This document shows positions 1 through 10,485 of a stretch of 64,000 nucleotides of DNA, piece after piece. The notes beneath the pieces were generated by a model, which was not told the DNA's origin, ran no database searches, and saw only the letters and a program-made list of their open reading frames with translations. The stretch's first letter is position 1, and every line of letters starts with the position of its first letter. Source of the DNA: Saccharopolyspora hordei (GTDB lineage: Bacteria > Actinomycetota > Actinomycetes > Mycobacteriales > Pseudonocardiaceae); NCBI RefSeq assembly GCF_013410345.1, contig NZ_JACCFJ010000001.1, positions 4,692,501 to 4,756,500 of the forward strand, read 5' to 3'. Made by a program: the position numbers and the translations under genes.

Positions 1-246
1 GCGCGGCACCAGCACGTCGTCGACGAGGACCTTGAACATCCAGATCGCCGCGGTGTCCAGCAGCGGTGCGACCAGGACGAGCAGCACCACCAGCGCCCAC
101 CACCGCCGGTAGGGCCGCGCGTGGGGCCAGAACCGGCGGAAGATCTCCCGCACGCCGACCACCGGCACCTGCTCGACCAGGCCGCCGGACTCCGGCGCCG
201 GAACGGACAGCAGCGCCCGCAGCCGGGCCAGCAACGGGATGGTCAT
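1..246 (-). CDS. ABC exporter, N-terminal part (runs off window)
   Basis: The 82 visible codons start at ATG 246 and leave the window at base 1. The hydrophilic start leads into an arginine-rich stretch and a first membrane helix around residues 43-60, then a stretch reading WMFKVLVDDVLVPR, typical of the first transmembrane region of homodimer-type ABC exporters whose ATPase domain lies downstream, here outside the window. The family exports lipids, peptides or drugs; the substrate cannot be told. The gene starts 37 bases after the stop of a His-rich small ORF on the same strand, so the two are probably co-transcribed. No clear Shine-Dalgarno sequence precedes the ATG, which could fit coupling to the small ORF. 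Confidence 0.7.
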   Translation of the reverse strand, partial: MTIPLLARLRALLSVPAPESGGLVEQVPVVGVREIFRRFWPHARPYRRWWALVVLLVLVAPLLDTAAIWMFKVLVDDVLVPR

Positions 247-283
247 GGCTCGTGCGGAGCGGCGCCGCCGCCCACCGATGGGG

Positions 284-442
284 TCAGTAGATCACCGGGA
301 AACCGGGGTCCAGGGTCCTGGTCCGCGTCCGGTGCCGACCGGTCGTCCGGTGACCGTGGTGGTGGTGGTGATGGTTGTGGTGGCTGTGGTGCCCGTGCCT
401 CCGGCTCGCCGGCACGTGCGCGGTGAACAAGGCGTTGAGCAT
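284..442 (-). CDS. His-rich 52-residue peptide upstream of ABC exporter
   Basis: This is a short ORF of 52 residues. It has 14 histidines, twelve of them within residues 16-31, including a run of six. The start is MLNALFTAHVPASRR and the end is LDPGFPVIY. An almost ideal ribosome site (GGGAGGGG) lies just before the ATG at 442, and nearly all codons end in G or C, as in the real genes around it. It precedes an ABC exporter gene by 37 bases. I do not recognise the family. A metal-binding (Ni, Zn, Cu) microprotein or a peptide exported by the neighbouring transporter are both possible. A chance ORF is the main alternative. Confidence 0.5.
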   Translation of the reverse strand: MLNALFTAHVPASRRHGHHSHHNHHHHHHGHRTTGRHRTRTRTLDPGFPVIY

Positions 443-621
443 CGTCCCCTCCCAGGGTTCGAGGTGCGGATCGGCTCTTCCCAGGGTCGCGGCCCAGCGG
501 GGCCCGGAACAGAGACCTTCTTCCCCCTCGGCACCCGGTTTCGACGACGGTCCACGTCGCGGGAGCCCGGCTCGCCTGCCGGGGCGGCCCGGCTGCGCCA
601 TGATGCCCCTGGGGGGCCGTG
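443..621. promoter_or_regulatory. Divergent intergenic region, His-rich ORF / hyuA
   Basis: This 179-base gap separates two divergently read units and must hold both promoters. I see the ribosome site of the His-rich ORF at its left end and a G run (611-616) that serves hyuA at its right end. No convincing paired promoter hexamers or operator palindrome were found. Confidence 0.35.
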
Positions 622-2570
<1,949 letters not shown>

Positions 2571-2574
<4 letters not shown>

Positions 2575-4121
2575 CCGAGCTGTCCGCGGTGGAGCTGGAG
2601 GTCTTCCGGCACGCGCTCGCCGGCGTCGCCGACGAGATGGGCGCGGCCCTGCGCCGCGCCGCCTACTCCCCCAACATCAAGGAACGCGCCGACTGCTCGG
2701 CGGCGGTGTTCGACGCCGACGGTGAGATGGTCGCGCAGGCCGAGCACATCCCGGTGCACCTCGGCGCGATGCCCGCCAGCGTCCGCGCGGTCCTGGACAC
2801 GTGCGGCGAGCTCGAACCGGGTGCGCAGGTGTGCGTCAACGACCCGTACCTGGGCGGCACCCACCTGCCGGACCTGACGATCGTCGCCGCGGTCGGCTAC
2901 GGGGACCGGTTGCTGGGGTACGTCGCGAACCGCGCCCACCACGCCGACGTCGGCGGCGCGGCGCCCGGCTCGATGCCCGCCTCCGCCACCGAGATCGCGG
3001 TGGAGGGCGTGCGGATCCCGCCCGTCCGCATCGCCGACGCCGCTGGTGAGCGCGAGGACGTGGTCCGCTTGATCGCCGCCAACTCGCGCACCCCGGCCGA
3101 ACGGCGGGGCGACCTGCGCGCCCAGTTCGCGGCCAACCACGTCGGCACCGTGCGGTTGCGCGAACTCGCCCACCGGATGGGCTCGGCGCGGCTGCGCGCG
3201 GCGATGTCGGCGGTGTGCGACTACTCCGACCGCCGGGTGCGCGCGGCGATCCGCGAGATCCCCGACGGCTGCTACCGCAACGAGGACGTGCTGGAGGTCG
3301 GTGACGGCGTGCCGATCCGGGCGGCGGTGACCGTCTCCGGCGAGGAGGTGGCGGTCGACTTCGCCGGCAGCGCCCGGCAGGTCCCGGTGAACTGCAACGC
3401 GGTGCTGGCGGTGACGACGTCGGCGTCGATGTTCGTGCTGCGGATGCTCACCGACCCCGACGCGCCGCCCAACGCGGGGTGCTACCGGGCGCTGCGGGTG
3501 AGCGCGCCCGAGGGCACCGTGGTCAACCCGACGTTCCCGGCACCGACGGCGGCCGGCAACGTCGAGACCAGCCAGCGCATCGTGGACGTGCTGCTCGGCG
3601 CGTTCGCCCAGGCCGTGCCCGACCGGGTCCCGGCGGCCAGCCAGGGCACGATGAACAACCTGCTCATCGGCGGCAGCGACCCGGCGTTCAGCTACTACGA
3701 GACGCTCGGCGGCGGCGAGGGCGGAACGCCCGACCGGCCGGGGATGTCCGGGGTGCACACCGGCATGACCAACACGCAGAACACCCCGGCCGAGGCGGTG
3801 GAGCTCGGCTACCCGCTGCGGGTGTGGCGCTACGAGCTGCGCCCCTCCTCCGGCGGCGCCGGCCGCCACCCCGGCGGCGACGGCCTGGTGCGGGAGGTCG
3901 AGGCCCTGGCCGACTGCACCCTCACCATCCAGTCCGAGCGCCGCACGCACGCCCCGTGGGGCGTCCGCGGCGGCCGCCCCGGCGAGGTCGGCCGCAACGT
4001 CCTGGTCCACGCCGACGGCACCGAGGAGGAGCTGCCGGCCAAGGGCACCTGGCCGCTGCGCCGAGGAGACCGCATCCGCATCGAAACCCCAGGTGGCGGG
4101 GGCTGGGGAACGCCCGGCTGA
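2571..4121 (+). CDS. hyuB: Hydantoinase/oxoprolinase subunit B
   Basis: This 516-residue protein is the partner subunit of HyuA and carries the hydantoinase B fold over its whole length. Diagnostic stretches are NDPYLGGTHLPDLTIV near residue 87 and the conserved NRAHHADVGGAAPGSMP stretch near residue 120, which supplies metal ligands in the family. The ATG at 2571 overlaps the hyuA stop by four bases. With HyuA it should form a cytoplasmic ATP-dependent ring-opening enzyme for a cyclic amide such as a hydantoin or 5-oxoproline. A hairpin follows at 4194-4218. The LysR gene facing it could be its regulator, although the two are convergent rather than divergent. Confidence 0.87.
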
Positions 4122-4193
4122 GCGCTACCCTGGAGGTGCGGGCCGGGAGCTCCGCGCTGGCACGTGGAGCATCCGAAAACCCGGCACCGCGGG

Positions 4194-4218
4194 GCCTCCG
4201 ACCCGAGCGGCCGGAGGC
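4194..4218. terminator. Hairpin between hyuB and lysR genes
   Basis: GCCTCCG and CGGAGGC form a perfect 7-bp stem with an 11-base loop in the gap between the convergent hyuB and LysR genes. There is no T tract. It is probably a bidirectional terminator. Confidence 0.45.
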
Positions 4219-4235
4219 TTCCGCGTCGTGCGGGG

Positions 4236-5180
4236 TCAGTGCTGGGCGGGGAGCTCCGGTGACGGGGCCTCGGCCAGCAGGCTGCGCAGCGCGTCCCCGG
4301 CGCGGGTGCTGGTGCGGTCGCTGCGCCACCACAGGGCCACCTCGCGGTCGCGGGGCGCGTCGGCGATGGGGACGACCCGGACGCCGTCGGTGTTCGCCAC
4401 CCGCACCGCCAGGGCGTTGACCACGCCGACCCCGATCCCGCCGCGCACCAGGGAGATCAACGTCTGCGGCTGGTTGGTGCGGAAGACGACGTCGGGCGCC
4501 AGCCCGGCCTGTTCGAAGGCCAGGGACGTCTCGACGTGGTCGTTGCCGCGGCCGCTGTTGTCCCCGGCGGTGATCAGCGGCCGCGCGGCGAGGTCCGCCA
4601 GCCGCAGCGGGCCGGCCGGGGCCTCCGCACCGGGCACGACCGCCACCAGCGGTTCCCGCCACAGCGGCTGGCAGGTCAGCGCGTCGCTGGCCGGGACCGG
4701 CAGCACCGGCCGGACCGCGAGGTCGACCTCGCCGGAGAGCAACGCCGCCTCCAGCTCCAGCGCCGTCCCCTCCTGCAGCACCAGCTCCACCCCGGGGTGG
4801 CGGAGCCTGCTCTGCTCCACCAGGAACGGGAACAGGTGCGCCGCCGCGCTGGGGTCGGCGCCGAGCCGCACCGTGCCCCGCACCCGGTGCGCGGCGCGCG
4901 CCGCACCGTCGGTGGCCGCCTGGAGGTGCTGGAGCATGCCGTGCGCGTGCGGCAACAGCTCCCGGCCCTCCGCCGTGAGCACCACGGGCGTGCGCCCGCG
5001 GTCGAACAGCCGCACGCCCAGCGCCCGCTCCAGTTCGGCGACGTGGGTGCTGATCCGGGACTGCGACCGGTAGAGGGCGTGGGCCGCGGCGGAGAAACCG
5101 CCGTGCTCCACCACGGACACGAAGCTGATGAACCAGTCGAGGCGGAAGCGGTACGCCTCCGCGGCCTTCACCGCGACCAC
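4236..5180 (-). CDS. LysR-family transcriptional regulator
   Basis: The 314-residue product has an N-terminal winged helix-turn-helix (about residues 13-72, with FSAAAHALYRSQSRISTHVA as the recognition region) and a C-terminal effector-binding domain resembling periplasmic binding proteins. This is the standard LysR architecture and length. The start is uncertain among GTG 5180 and the in-frame GTG 5171. It lies 48 bases upstream of the Nramp-like gene (stop 5229 on the same strand) and is convergent with hyuAB. Its target may be the hyuAB genes or the two transporter genes. The inducer is unknown. Confidence 0.85.
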   Translation of the reverse strand: MVAVKAAEAYRFRLDWFISFVSVVEHGGFSAAAHALYRSQSRISTHVAELERALGVRLFDRGRTPVVLTAEGRELLPHAHGMLQHLQAATDGAARAAHRVRGTVRLGADPSAAAHLFPFLVEQSRLRHPGVELVLQEGTALELEAALLSGEVDLAVRPVLPVPASDALTCQPLWREPLVAVVPGAEAPAGPLRLADLAARPLITAGDNSGRGNDHVETSLAFEQAGLAPDVVFRTNQPQTLISLVRGGIGVGVVNALAVRVANTDGVRVVPIADAPRDREVALWWRSDRTSTRAGDALRSLLAEAPSPELPAQH

Positions 5181-5228
5181 CTCATGTCCACCACCCCGTC
5201 CGGTCCACCTCCGCCGGCCACATCATCG

Positions 5229-6659
5229 TCAGGACCCGAACACCTTGTCCAACTGCTGGTGCACGGTCAACACCGCGAGCACGCCGAACAGCAGGATCGA
5301 CCAGACCAGCGCCACCAGCCGGTAGCCGCGGACGCGGATCGCCTCGGGCAGCATCGTGCGGTTGATCGCGATGAGCAGGCCGGAGTAGATGAACATCATC
5401 ACCCCGCCCGTGCAGGCCGAGATCGTCGCCAGCAGCAGCGGCTGGCCGAGCCCCGCGATGACGACGACGATGCCGATGACCACCAGTCCCCACACCAGGG
5501 CCGCGTAGATCTTGCTCTCCGAGGCCTGCGGGAAGTACGTCGTCTTCAGCACGTCGGCGGCGAGCCGGCTGGTGTAGTCGACGATGCCCAGCGCCGCGGC
5601 GAACAGCGAGAACGCGCCCACGATCCAGAAGAAGTAGCCGAACCAGCCGCCGGCCGCGGCCATCATCGCCTCGCCCTCGATGCGCAGGAACGACACGTCG
5701 TTGGACGCCTCACCGGAGCCGAAGACGGTCGCGTGCGCCAGCAGCGACATGAAGGTGATGGACAGGAAGGTGATGGCCACGAAGGTCAGCGCCTGCTCCT
5801 TGTTCGCGAAGCGCCACCACACCTTCCAGCGGGACAGGTTCTCGTCGGTGGCCGGGAAGATGAACCCGGCCTGGCCGCGCGCTTCGGCCTCGCCGGTCAG
5901 CGGCGAGACGATCTTCGGCACGTAGCGGCCCATGCCGAAGCCCTTGTCCCGGATCCAGTTGCTCTGCACCAGGTTCTGGCCACCGCCGGCCCCGGCGAAG
6001 GCCAGCGCCCCCATCAGCACGGCGAAACCCAGCTCCGCGGCGGGGAAGCGCGGTTCGGTGACGATCGTCGGCACCGAACGCCACGTACCGGCGCCGATCA
6101 CGAACAGCGAACCGACCACGATGAGCAGCAGGATGGCGGCGACCTTGACCATCTGCGCCCGCTCCAGCGCGTTGTAGACCGCGGGTGCCAGGGTGAGGAT
6201 GAGCGCCACGGCCACCAGGATCACCGCCGACACCACCGCGACGTCGCCGCCGAAGGCGTAGGTGAACAGGGTCGCCGAGCTCGTCGCCCACGCCGGCCAC
6301 AGGTTCGCGAAGTAGGCCATCACCGCGAACACCAGGCCCCAGTGCTTCCACAACCGGCTGAACCCGGTCACCGCGGTCTCCCCGGTGGCGAGCGTGTAGC
6401 GCTCGATCTCCATGTTGAGGAAGTACTGCGTGAGCAGGCCCAGCAGCGCGGCCCACACGAAGGTCAGGCCGACCTGCGAGGTGATGTAGGGGAACAGGAT
6501 GAACTCGCCGCTGGCCAGCCCCACCCCGGCCGCGACGATCCCGGGGCCGATCAGCCGCCACTGCCGGGTCGGCGGTTCCGGCAGGTCGCGCACCTGGGGG
6601 CGCGGGATGTGCTTGTCCGGGAAAGCTCTCGCGGGATCGATGGACTCTGAGGAAACCAT
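5229..6659 (-). CDS. Nramp-like transporter lacking the metal motifs
   Basis: This 476-residue integral membrane protein has about 11 hydrophobic segments and the overall Nramp (SLC11/LeuT-fold) pattern. Canonical Nramp proteins have DPGN in helix 1 and a MPH motif in helix 6. Here helix 1 reads GPGIVAAGVGLASGEF, and the helix 6 region reads AGAGGGQNLVQSN, so both metal-ligand motifs are absent. It is therefore a divergent Nramp relative whose substrate need not be a divalent metal. I chose ATG 6659 because GGAGGGG lies 5 bases upstream; reading further upstream would run through the MFS gene. The short gap (38 bases) to the upstream MFS gene suggests co-transcription. Confidence 0.75.
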   Translation of the reverse strand: MVSSESIDPARAFPDKHIPRPQVRDLPEPPTRQWRLIGPGIVAAGVGLASGEFILFPYITSQVGLTFVWAALLGLLTQYFLNMEIERYTLATGETAVTGFSRLWKHWGLVFAVMAYFANLWPAWATSSATLFTYAFGGDVAVVSAVILVAVALILTLAPAVYNALERAQMVKVAAILLLIVVGSLFVIGAGTWRSVPTIVTEPRFPAAELGFAVLMGALAFAGAGGGQNLVQSNWIRDKGFGMGRYVPKIVSPLTGEAEARGQAGFIFPATDENLSRWKVWWRFANKEQALTFVAITFLSITFMSLLAHATVFGSGEASNDVSFLRIEGEAMMAAAGGWFGYFFWIVGAFSLFAAALGIVDYTSRLAADVLKTTYFPQASESKIYAALVWGLVVIGIVVVIAGLGQPLLLATISACTGGVMMFIYSGLLIAINRTMLPEAIRVRGYRLVALVWSILLFGVLAVLTVHQQLDKVFGS

Positions 6660-6697
6660 GTGCACCCCTCCGTGTCGTCTGCTGTGGACAGTGCCGG

Positions 6698-7960
6698 TCA
6701 CCGGCTCGGCACGGTCTCCGCCTCGGTCAGGCCGACGGGCTTGCCGACCAGGAACGCGTAGCTGAGCGCGGCGGCGATGGCGATCCCGCTGGCCGCCAGC
6801 AGCGCGATGACGAACGAACCCGTCCGGTCGACGATGATCCCGGTGATCAGCGGCGCGAACGCCCCGCCGAAGTAGCCGCCGAAGTTCTGCAGGCTGCCCA
6901 GCGACGCGGTGATGCGCTCGGCCCCGACCGTGGTGGCCAGCGACCAGGCGCCGGCGCTGGCGTTGTTCATGAAGAACTGCGCCCCTGAGATGCACACCAG
7001 CGCGAGCGTGGTGCTCGGGGTGAGCGCGACCGGGATGGTGCACAACCCACCGAGCAGCAGCCCCGCGCAGATCGGCACCTTGCGCGCGATCATCGTCCGG
7101 ACCCCGCGCCGCACCAGCAGGTCACCGACGCCGCCGCCGGAGAGCATGCCCAGCGTTCCGGCCAGGTAGGGCACGACGAGCGCGAGTCCGGTGTCGGCCA
7201 CGCTCAGGCCGCGCTCGCCCTCCAGGTAGGCGGGCAACCACGTCAGGTACAGGTAGACGGAGTAGATGACGCCGGAGAAGCCGATCATCATGCCCCACGT
7301 GCTGCGGTGCCGCAGCAGGCTGACCCACTCGCGCACCGACACCGGTTCCGGCGCGGCCTCCGGTTCGGGCTCGTCGGCCACCTGTCCGCGGTCCCGGTAG
7401 ACGACGAACCAGACCAGTGCGAGCACGATCCCGGCGACCCCGGCCGCCACGAACATGGTGCGCCACCCGTAGCTGAGCATCAGCCAGGTCAGCAGCGGTG
7501 GTGCGATGGCGGGTGCCAGCGTCGACGCGGTGTTGAACAGCCCGACCGGCAAGCCGCGGGACTCGCGCGGGAACCAGTCGGCGACGACCTTCGCCCCGCC
7601 GGGGAACGCCGGTGCCTCACCCAGGCCGAGGACCAGCCGGCCGGCCAGCATCTGCTTGAACCCGGCGGCCAGCCCGCAGAACGCCTGCGCGGCCGACCAC
7701 AGCAGCAGACCGCCGCCGAGGACCTTCCGCGGCCCGAACCGGTCGAGCAGGCCGCCGGCGGGCAGCTGCGCGAAGGCGTAGGCCCAGGAGAACACCGACA
7801 ACAGCAGCCCCATCTCGGTCGGGCCGATGCCGAACTCGTCCTGGACGCTGTTGTTGGCGATGGCCAGCGTGCTGCGGTCGACGTAGTTGACGATGCCGAT
7901 GAGCACCAGCAGGACGAGCAGCAGCACACGCATCCGGCGGATGCTCTGCGGTGGCCTCAT
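6698..7960 (-). CDS. MFS permease, ACS (anion:cation symporter) type
   Basis: The 420-residue product has 12 predicted membrane helices and family signatures such as NYVDRSTLAIA in helix 1 and DRFGPRKVLGG in the first cytoplasmic loop. The long central loop lies between helices 6 and 7. These features fit the ACS branch of the major facilitator superfamily, whose members take up organic acids such as galactonate, glucarate or phthalate. A good ribosome site (GGAG) precedes ATG 7960. It reads in the same direction as the Nramp-like gene downstream, making a likely two-transporter operon near the hyuAB genes. Confidence 0.82.
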   Translation of the reverse strand: MRPPQSIRRMRVLLLVLLVLIGIVNYVDRSTLAIANNSVQDEFGIGPTEMGLLLSVFSWAYAFAQLPAGGLLDRFGPRKVLGGGLLLWSAAQAFCGLAAGFKQMLAGRLVLGLGEAPAFPGGAKVVADWFPRESRGLPVGLFNTASTLAPAIAPPLLTWLMLSYGWRTMFVAAGVAGIVLALVWFVVYRDRGQVADEPEPEAAPEPVSVREWVSLLRHRSTWGMMIGFSGVIYSVYLYLTWLPAYLEGERGLSVADTGLALVVPYLAGTLGMLSGGGVGDLLVRRGVRTMIARKVPICAGLLLGGLCTIPVALTPSTTLALVCISGAQFFMNNASAGAWSLATTVGAERITASLGSLQNFGGYFGGAFAPLITGIIVDRTGSFVIALLAASGIAIAAALSYAFLVGKPVGLTEAETVPSR

Positions 7961-8119
7961 GTGTTTCTCCCGGACGGCGGTGTCCTCTTCGAGCTGACGT
8001 GTCCGGAACCACCGCGGCGCGAAGATCGCCCGCCCGATTCCGGCGCTTGACCATAAGCAGCCGTCACACCCCGGTGAAGCGCATGTTTCGCATGCCCGCC
8101 ATCCGCGGTGCGGATGGGT

Positions 8120-9103
8120 TCAGCGCCCCTCGGCGCCCCGCACCCGCTCCTCGGCCGCGTCGCGGTCGCGCCGCGCGCGCTCCCGGCGCTGCCGGGCGCT
8201 CTTGGTCTCGCGCCGGAGCTCGCGCTGCTCGTCCTCCGCGCGCTCCAGCTCGTCGCGGCGCTGTTCCAGTCGCGCGCGCAGCTCGTCGATCTCGTCGCGC
8301 AGCCGCTCGCAGCGCTCCTCGGCGGCGCGCTCCGCGCGTTCGGCGCTCTCCAGCGCGTCCGCGGCCTCGTCGAGCTCGGCCTCGCTGCGCCGCAGCGCGT
8401 CGCGGGCCTCCGCCAGCCGTTCCTGCTCGGCCCGCTCGGCCTGAGTCCGCTTGGTCGTGCCCCGGGACTGCTCGGTCGTCCCCCGCCGCTCGGTCGTCCC
8501 CCGGGTGTGCTCCTTCGTCCTCCCTCGGGTCGATCCCGCCTCCCGGGGTCGCTCCGCCGGTTCCCGCGTCTGCTGCGCCGGTTCCCGCGTCTGCTGCGAA
8601 GCGCGCAGGACCGCGGTGGCGGCGACCTCGTCGAGCCCGAACCCGCTGTACTCCAGGGGTTTGGTGAGGGTGGCGGAGCGGACCGCGCGGGCCGCTTCCG
8701 GGTCGGAGAGCGCGGCGGTGAGGGTTTGCTCGACCTGCTCGCGGGTCGCCCCGGTCAGCGGATGGCCGTGCTCCTCGGCGAGGGCCGCGGCGCGTCCGGT
8801 GAGGTCGCGCAGGGTGCTGGTGCGTTCCCCGGCCAGGCTGCGGAGGTCGTCGCCGCGCAGCTCGCGCTGGGCCGACCGGAGCCGCTCGCCCAGGTCCAGC
8901 AGGGTCTCCAGCGCGTCGGGGTCGCGGTCCGACAGCAGGTTGACCGCCCACGCCGCGGTGGTGGGCTTGCGCAGCTTCTTCAGCGCGCTCGCGAGCTCGC
9001 CGTCGCCGCGCTCCTTGGCCTCCGCCGCTGCGCGGTCGCGGGCGGGGACGAACTCGGCCGGGTCGGCGGTGCACAGCTCGCGGGCGACCTGTTCGACGTC
9101 CAC
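8120..9103 (-). CDS. Conserved actinobacterial coiled-coil protein
   Basis: The 327-residue protein has an N-terminal globular region (about 1-160) containing LRKPTTAAWAVN, a stretch typical of a widespread uncharacterised actinobacterial family. A low-complexity linker follows with short repeats (QQTREPA twice; RGTT three times). The last 110 residues are a charged Glu/Arg coiled coil. I place the start at GTG 9103 because it matches the usual start of the family (VDVEQVARELC) and the frame upstream has no family-like sequence. The role is unknown. No membrane segment or signal peptide is seen. Confidence 0.7.
   Translation of the reverse strand: MDVEQVARELCTADPAEFVPARDRAAAEAKERGDGELASALKKLRKPTTAAWAVNLLSDRDPDALETLLDLGERLRSAQRELRGDDLRSLAGERTSTLRDLTGRAAALAEEHGHPLTGATREQVEQTLTAALSDPEAARAVRSATLTKPLEYSGFGLDEVAATAVLRASQQTREPAQQTREPAERPREAGSTRGRTKEHTRGTTERRGTTEQSRGTTKRTQAERAEQERLAEARDALRRSEAELDEAADALESAERAERAAEERCERLRDEIDELRARLEQRRDELERAEDEQRELRRETKSARQRRERARRDRDAAEERVRGAEGR
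8556..8600. repeat. Tandem 21-bp repeat inside coiled-coil gene
   Basis: Two adjacent copies of a 21-bp unit (CCGGTTCCCGCGTCTGCTGC plus one base) encode the duplicated heptad QQTREPA in the linker of the protein on the minus strand. Next to it, a CGGTCGTCCCCC-type unit recurs and encodes the RGTT motifs. This is local slippage within a coding linker. Confidence 0.7.
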
Positions 9104-9165
9104 CGGCTCAAGCTGCCACGGCCACCCGAGGTGCGCGACAGCTCGGGCGCTCGCAGGCTGTGGGC

Positions 9166-9348
9166 ATGAACAGCGTGGAACGCCCCCGCGAGGGCCGCAT
9201 GATCGGCGGGGTGTGCCGCGGGATCGCCCAGCGGTTCGGCTGGAACGTGGGGCTGGTCCGCCTGGCCTTCGTGGTCTCGTGCGTCCTCCCCGGGCCGCAG
9301 GTCCTGGTCTACGTGCTCCTGTGGGTCCTGATGCCGAGCGCCCCGTGA
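9166..9348 (+). CDS. Small PspC-domain membrane protein
   Basis: This 60-residue protein is a single PspC domain. The motif RMIGGVCRGIAQRFGWN near the start is diagnostic, and a hydrophobic segment (about residues 30-55) follows. PspC domains occur in phage-shock and envelope-stress proteins; stand-alone mini versions like this are common in actinobacteria. The start may be ATG 9166 or GTG 9160, six bases earlier in the same frame. It lies divergent from the coiled-coil gene and 60 bases upstream of the luciferase-like gene. Confidence 0.8.
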   Translation: MNSVERPREGRMIGGVCRGIAQRFGWNVGLVRLAFVVSCVLPGPQVLVYVLLWVLMPSAP

Positions 9349-9408
9349 GCCGCGGTGTGGTCTCGGCCGTGCGGGGAATGGCACGGCCCCGGCGGCGTTG
9401 ACCTGGAC

Positions 9409-10485
9409 GTGCGCCTTTCCGTGCTGGACCGCTCCCACGTGAGCCGCGGGACGAGCCCGCAGCAGGCGTTGCGGGACACGGTCCGCTTCGCCCAGCAGGT
9501 CGAGGACCTCGGCTACCACCGGTTCTGGGTGGCCGAGCACCACAGCGTGCCCGGGGTGGCCGGCTCCGCACCCACCGTCCTGGCCGCCGCCGTCGCCGCC
9601 GCGACCAGCAGGATCCGGGTCGGCACCGGGGGCGTCATGCTGCCCAACCACCAACCGCTGGTGGTGGCCGAGCAGTTCGGCGTGCTCGGTGCGCTGTTCC
9701 CGGACCGCATCGACGTCGGGCTGGGCCGCTCGGTCGGGTTCACCGACGGCATCCGGCGCGCGCTGGGGCGCGGCAAGGAGGCCGCGGACCGGTTCGGCGA
9801 GCAGCTGGCCGAGCTGCTGGGCTACCTGCACGGCCGGTCCGCCTCCGGGGTGCACGCCGTCGCCGCCGAGGGGCTGGACCTGCCGGTGTTCCTGCTCGCC
9901 ACCCGTTCCGGCGCGGAGACCGCGGCGGAGTTCGGGCTCCCGCTGGTCATCGCCGCCGTGCACGGTGACGACCGGATGCTCCGCACGATCGAGCAGTACC
10001 GGGCGGACTTCCGCCCGTCGGCGCAGGCCGCCGAGCCGTACGTGGTGCTCGCCCGGTCCGTCGCGGTCGCCGAGAGCGCCGAGCGGGCCCGGCGGCTGCT
10101 CGTCCCGGAAGCGTGGGCGACCGCCTACTCGCGCACCCACGGCGAGTTCCCGCCGCTGGAGCCGCCGGAGCAGGTGCTGGCCCGGTCGATGTCCGACCGG
10201 GAACGCGCGCTGTTCGACCGCGCCCTGCGCGGCCACGTGCACGGCACCCCGGACCAGGTCGCCACCGCGCTGGACGAGCTGGTCACGCGCACCGGCGCGG
10301 ACGAGCTCCTGGTCACCACCACCGCCCACGACCCGGCCGACCGGCTCACCTCCTACCGCCTGCTCAGCGAGGTCGCCGGGCTCTCCCCGACCCCGGTGGG
10401 CCCGGACCGCGGCGGACGTGACCGGGGGCCCGGTCGTCACGGTGGGTCCAGTGGCGGCTGGAGCGCAACTGCCACGGCACGCTGA
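9409..10485 (+). CDS. Luciferase-like flavin monooxygenase
   Basis: The product (358 residues from GTG 9409) is a bacterial-luciferase-like TIM-barrel oxidoreductase that would use reduced FMN or F420. Evidence is the start VRLSVLDRSHV, the stretch YHRFWVAEHHSVPG near residue 42 and VGLGRSVGFTDG near residue 103, all typical of the MsnO8-like alkanal monooxygenase subgroup. GTG 9409 matches the family N-terminus; an upstream GTG at 9355 is possible. The last 25 or so residues are Gly/Arg-rich, unlike relatives, and the final codons run into the decayed permease on the other strand. The tail is thus probably a recent extension after loss of the original stop. The substrate is unknown. Confidence 0.8.
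   Translation: MRLSVLDRSHVSRGTSPQQALRDTVRFAQQVEDLGYHRFWVAEHHSVPGVAGSAPTVLAAAVAAATSRIRVGTGGVMLPNHQPLVVAEQFGVLGALFPDRIDVGLGRSVGFTDGIRRALGRGKEAADRFGEQLAELLGYLHGRSASGVHAVAAEGLDLPVFLLATRSGAETAAEFGLPLVIAAVHGDDRMLRTIEQYRADFRPSAQAAEPYVVLARSVAVAESAERARRLLVPEAWATAYSRTHGEFPPLEPPEQVLARSMSDRERALFDRALRGHVHGTPDQVATALDELVTRTGADELLVTTTAHDPADRLTSYRLLSEVAGLSPTPVGPDRGGRDRGPGRHGGSSGGWSATATAR

Noticed and set aside
4126-4131. TACCCT promoter-like hexamer just after hyuB
   Set aside because: No gene follows on the plus strand before the convergent LysR gene, and no -35 partner was seen.
5229-7043. 604-residue version of the Nramp-like protein
   Set aside because: The extra N-terminal 128 residues read through the MFS gene in another frame; ATG 6659 has a strong ribosome site.
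8556-8600. Short tandem repeats as a possible CRISPR or mobile element trace
   Set aside because: They are in frame within a coding linker, with only two copies and no spacers.
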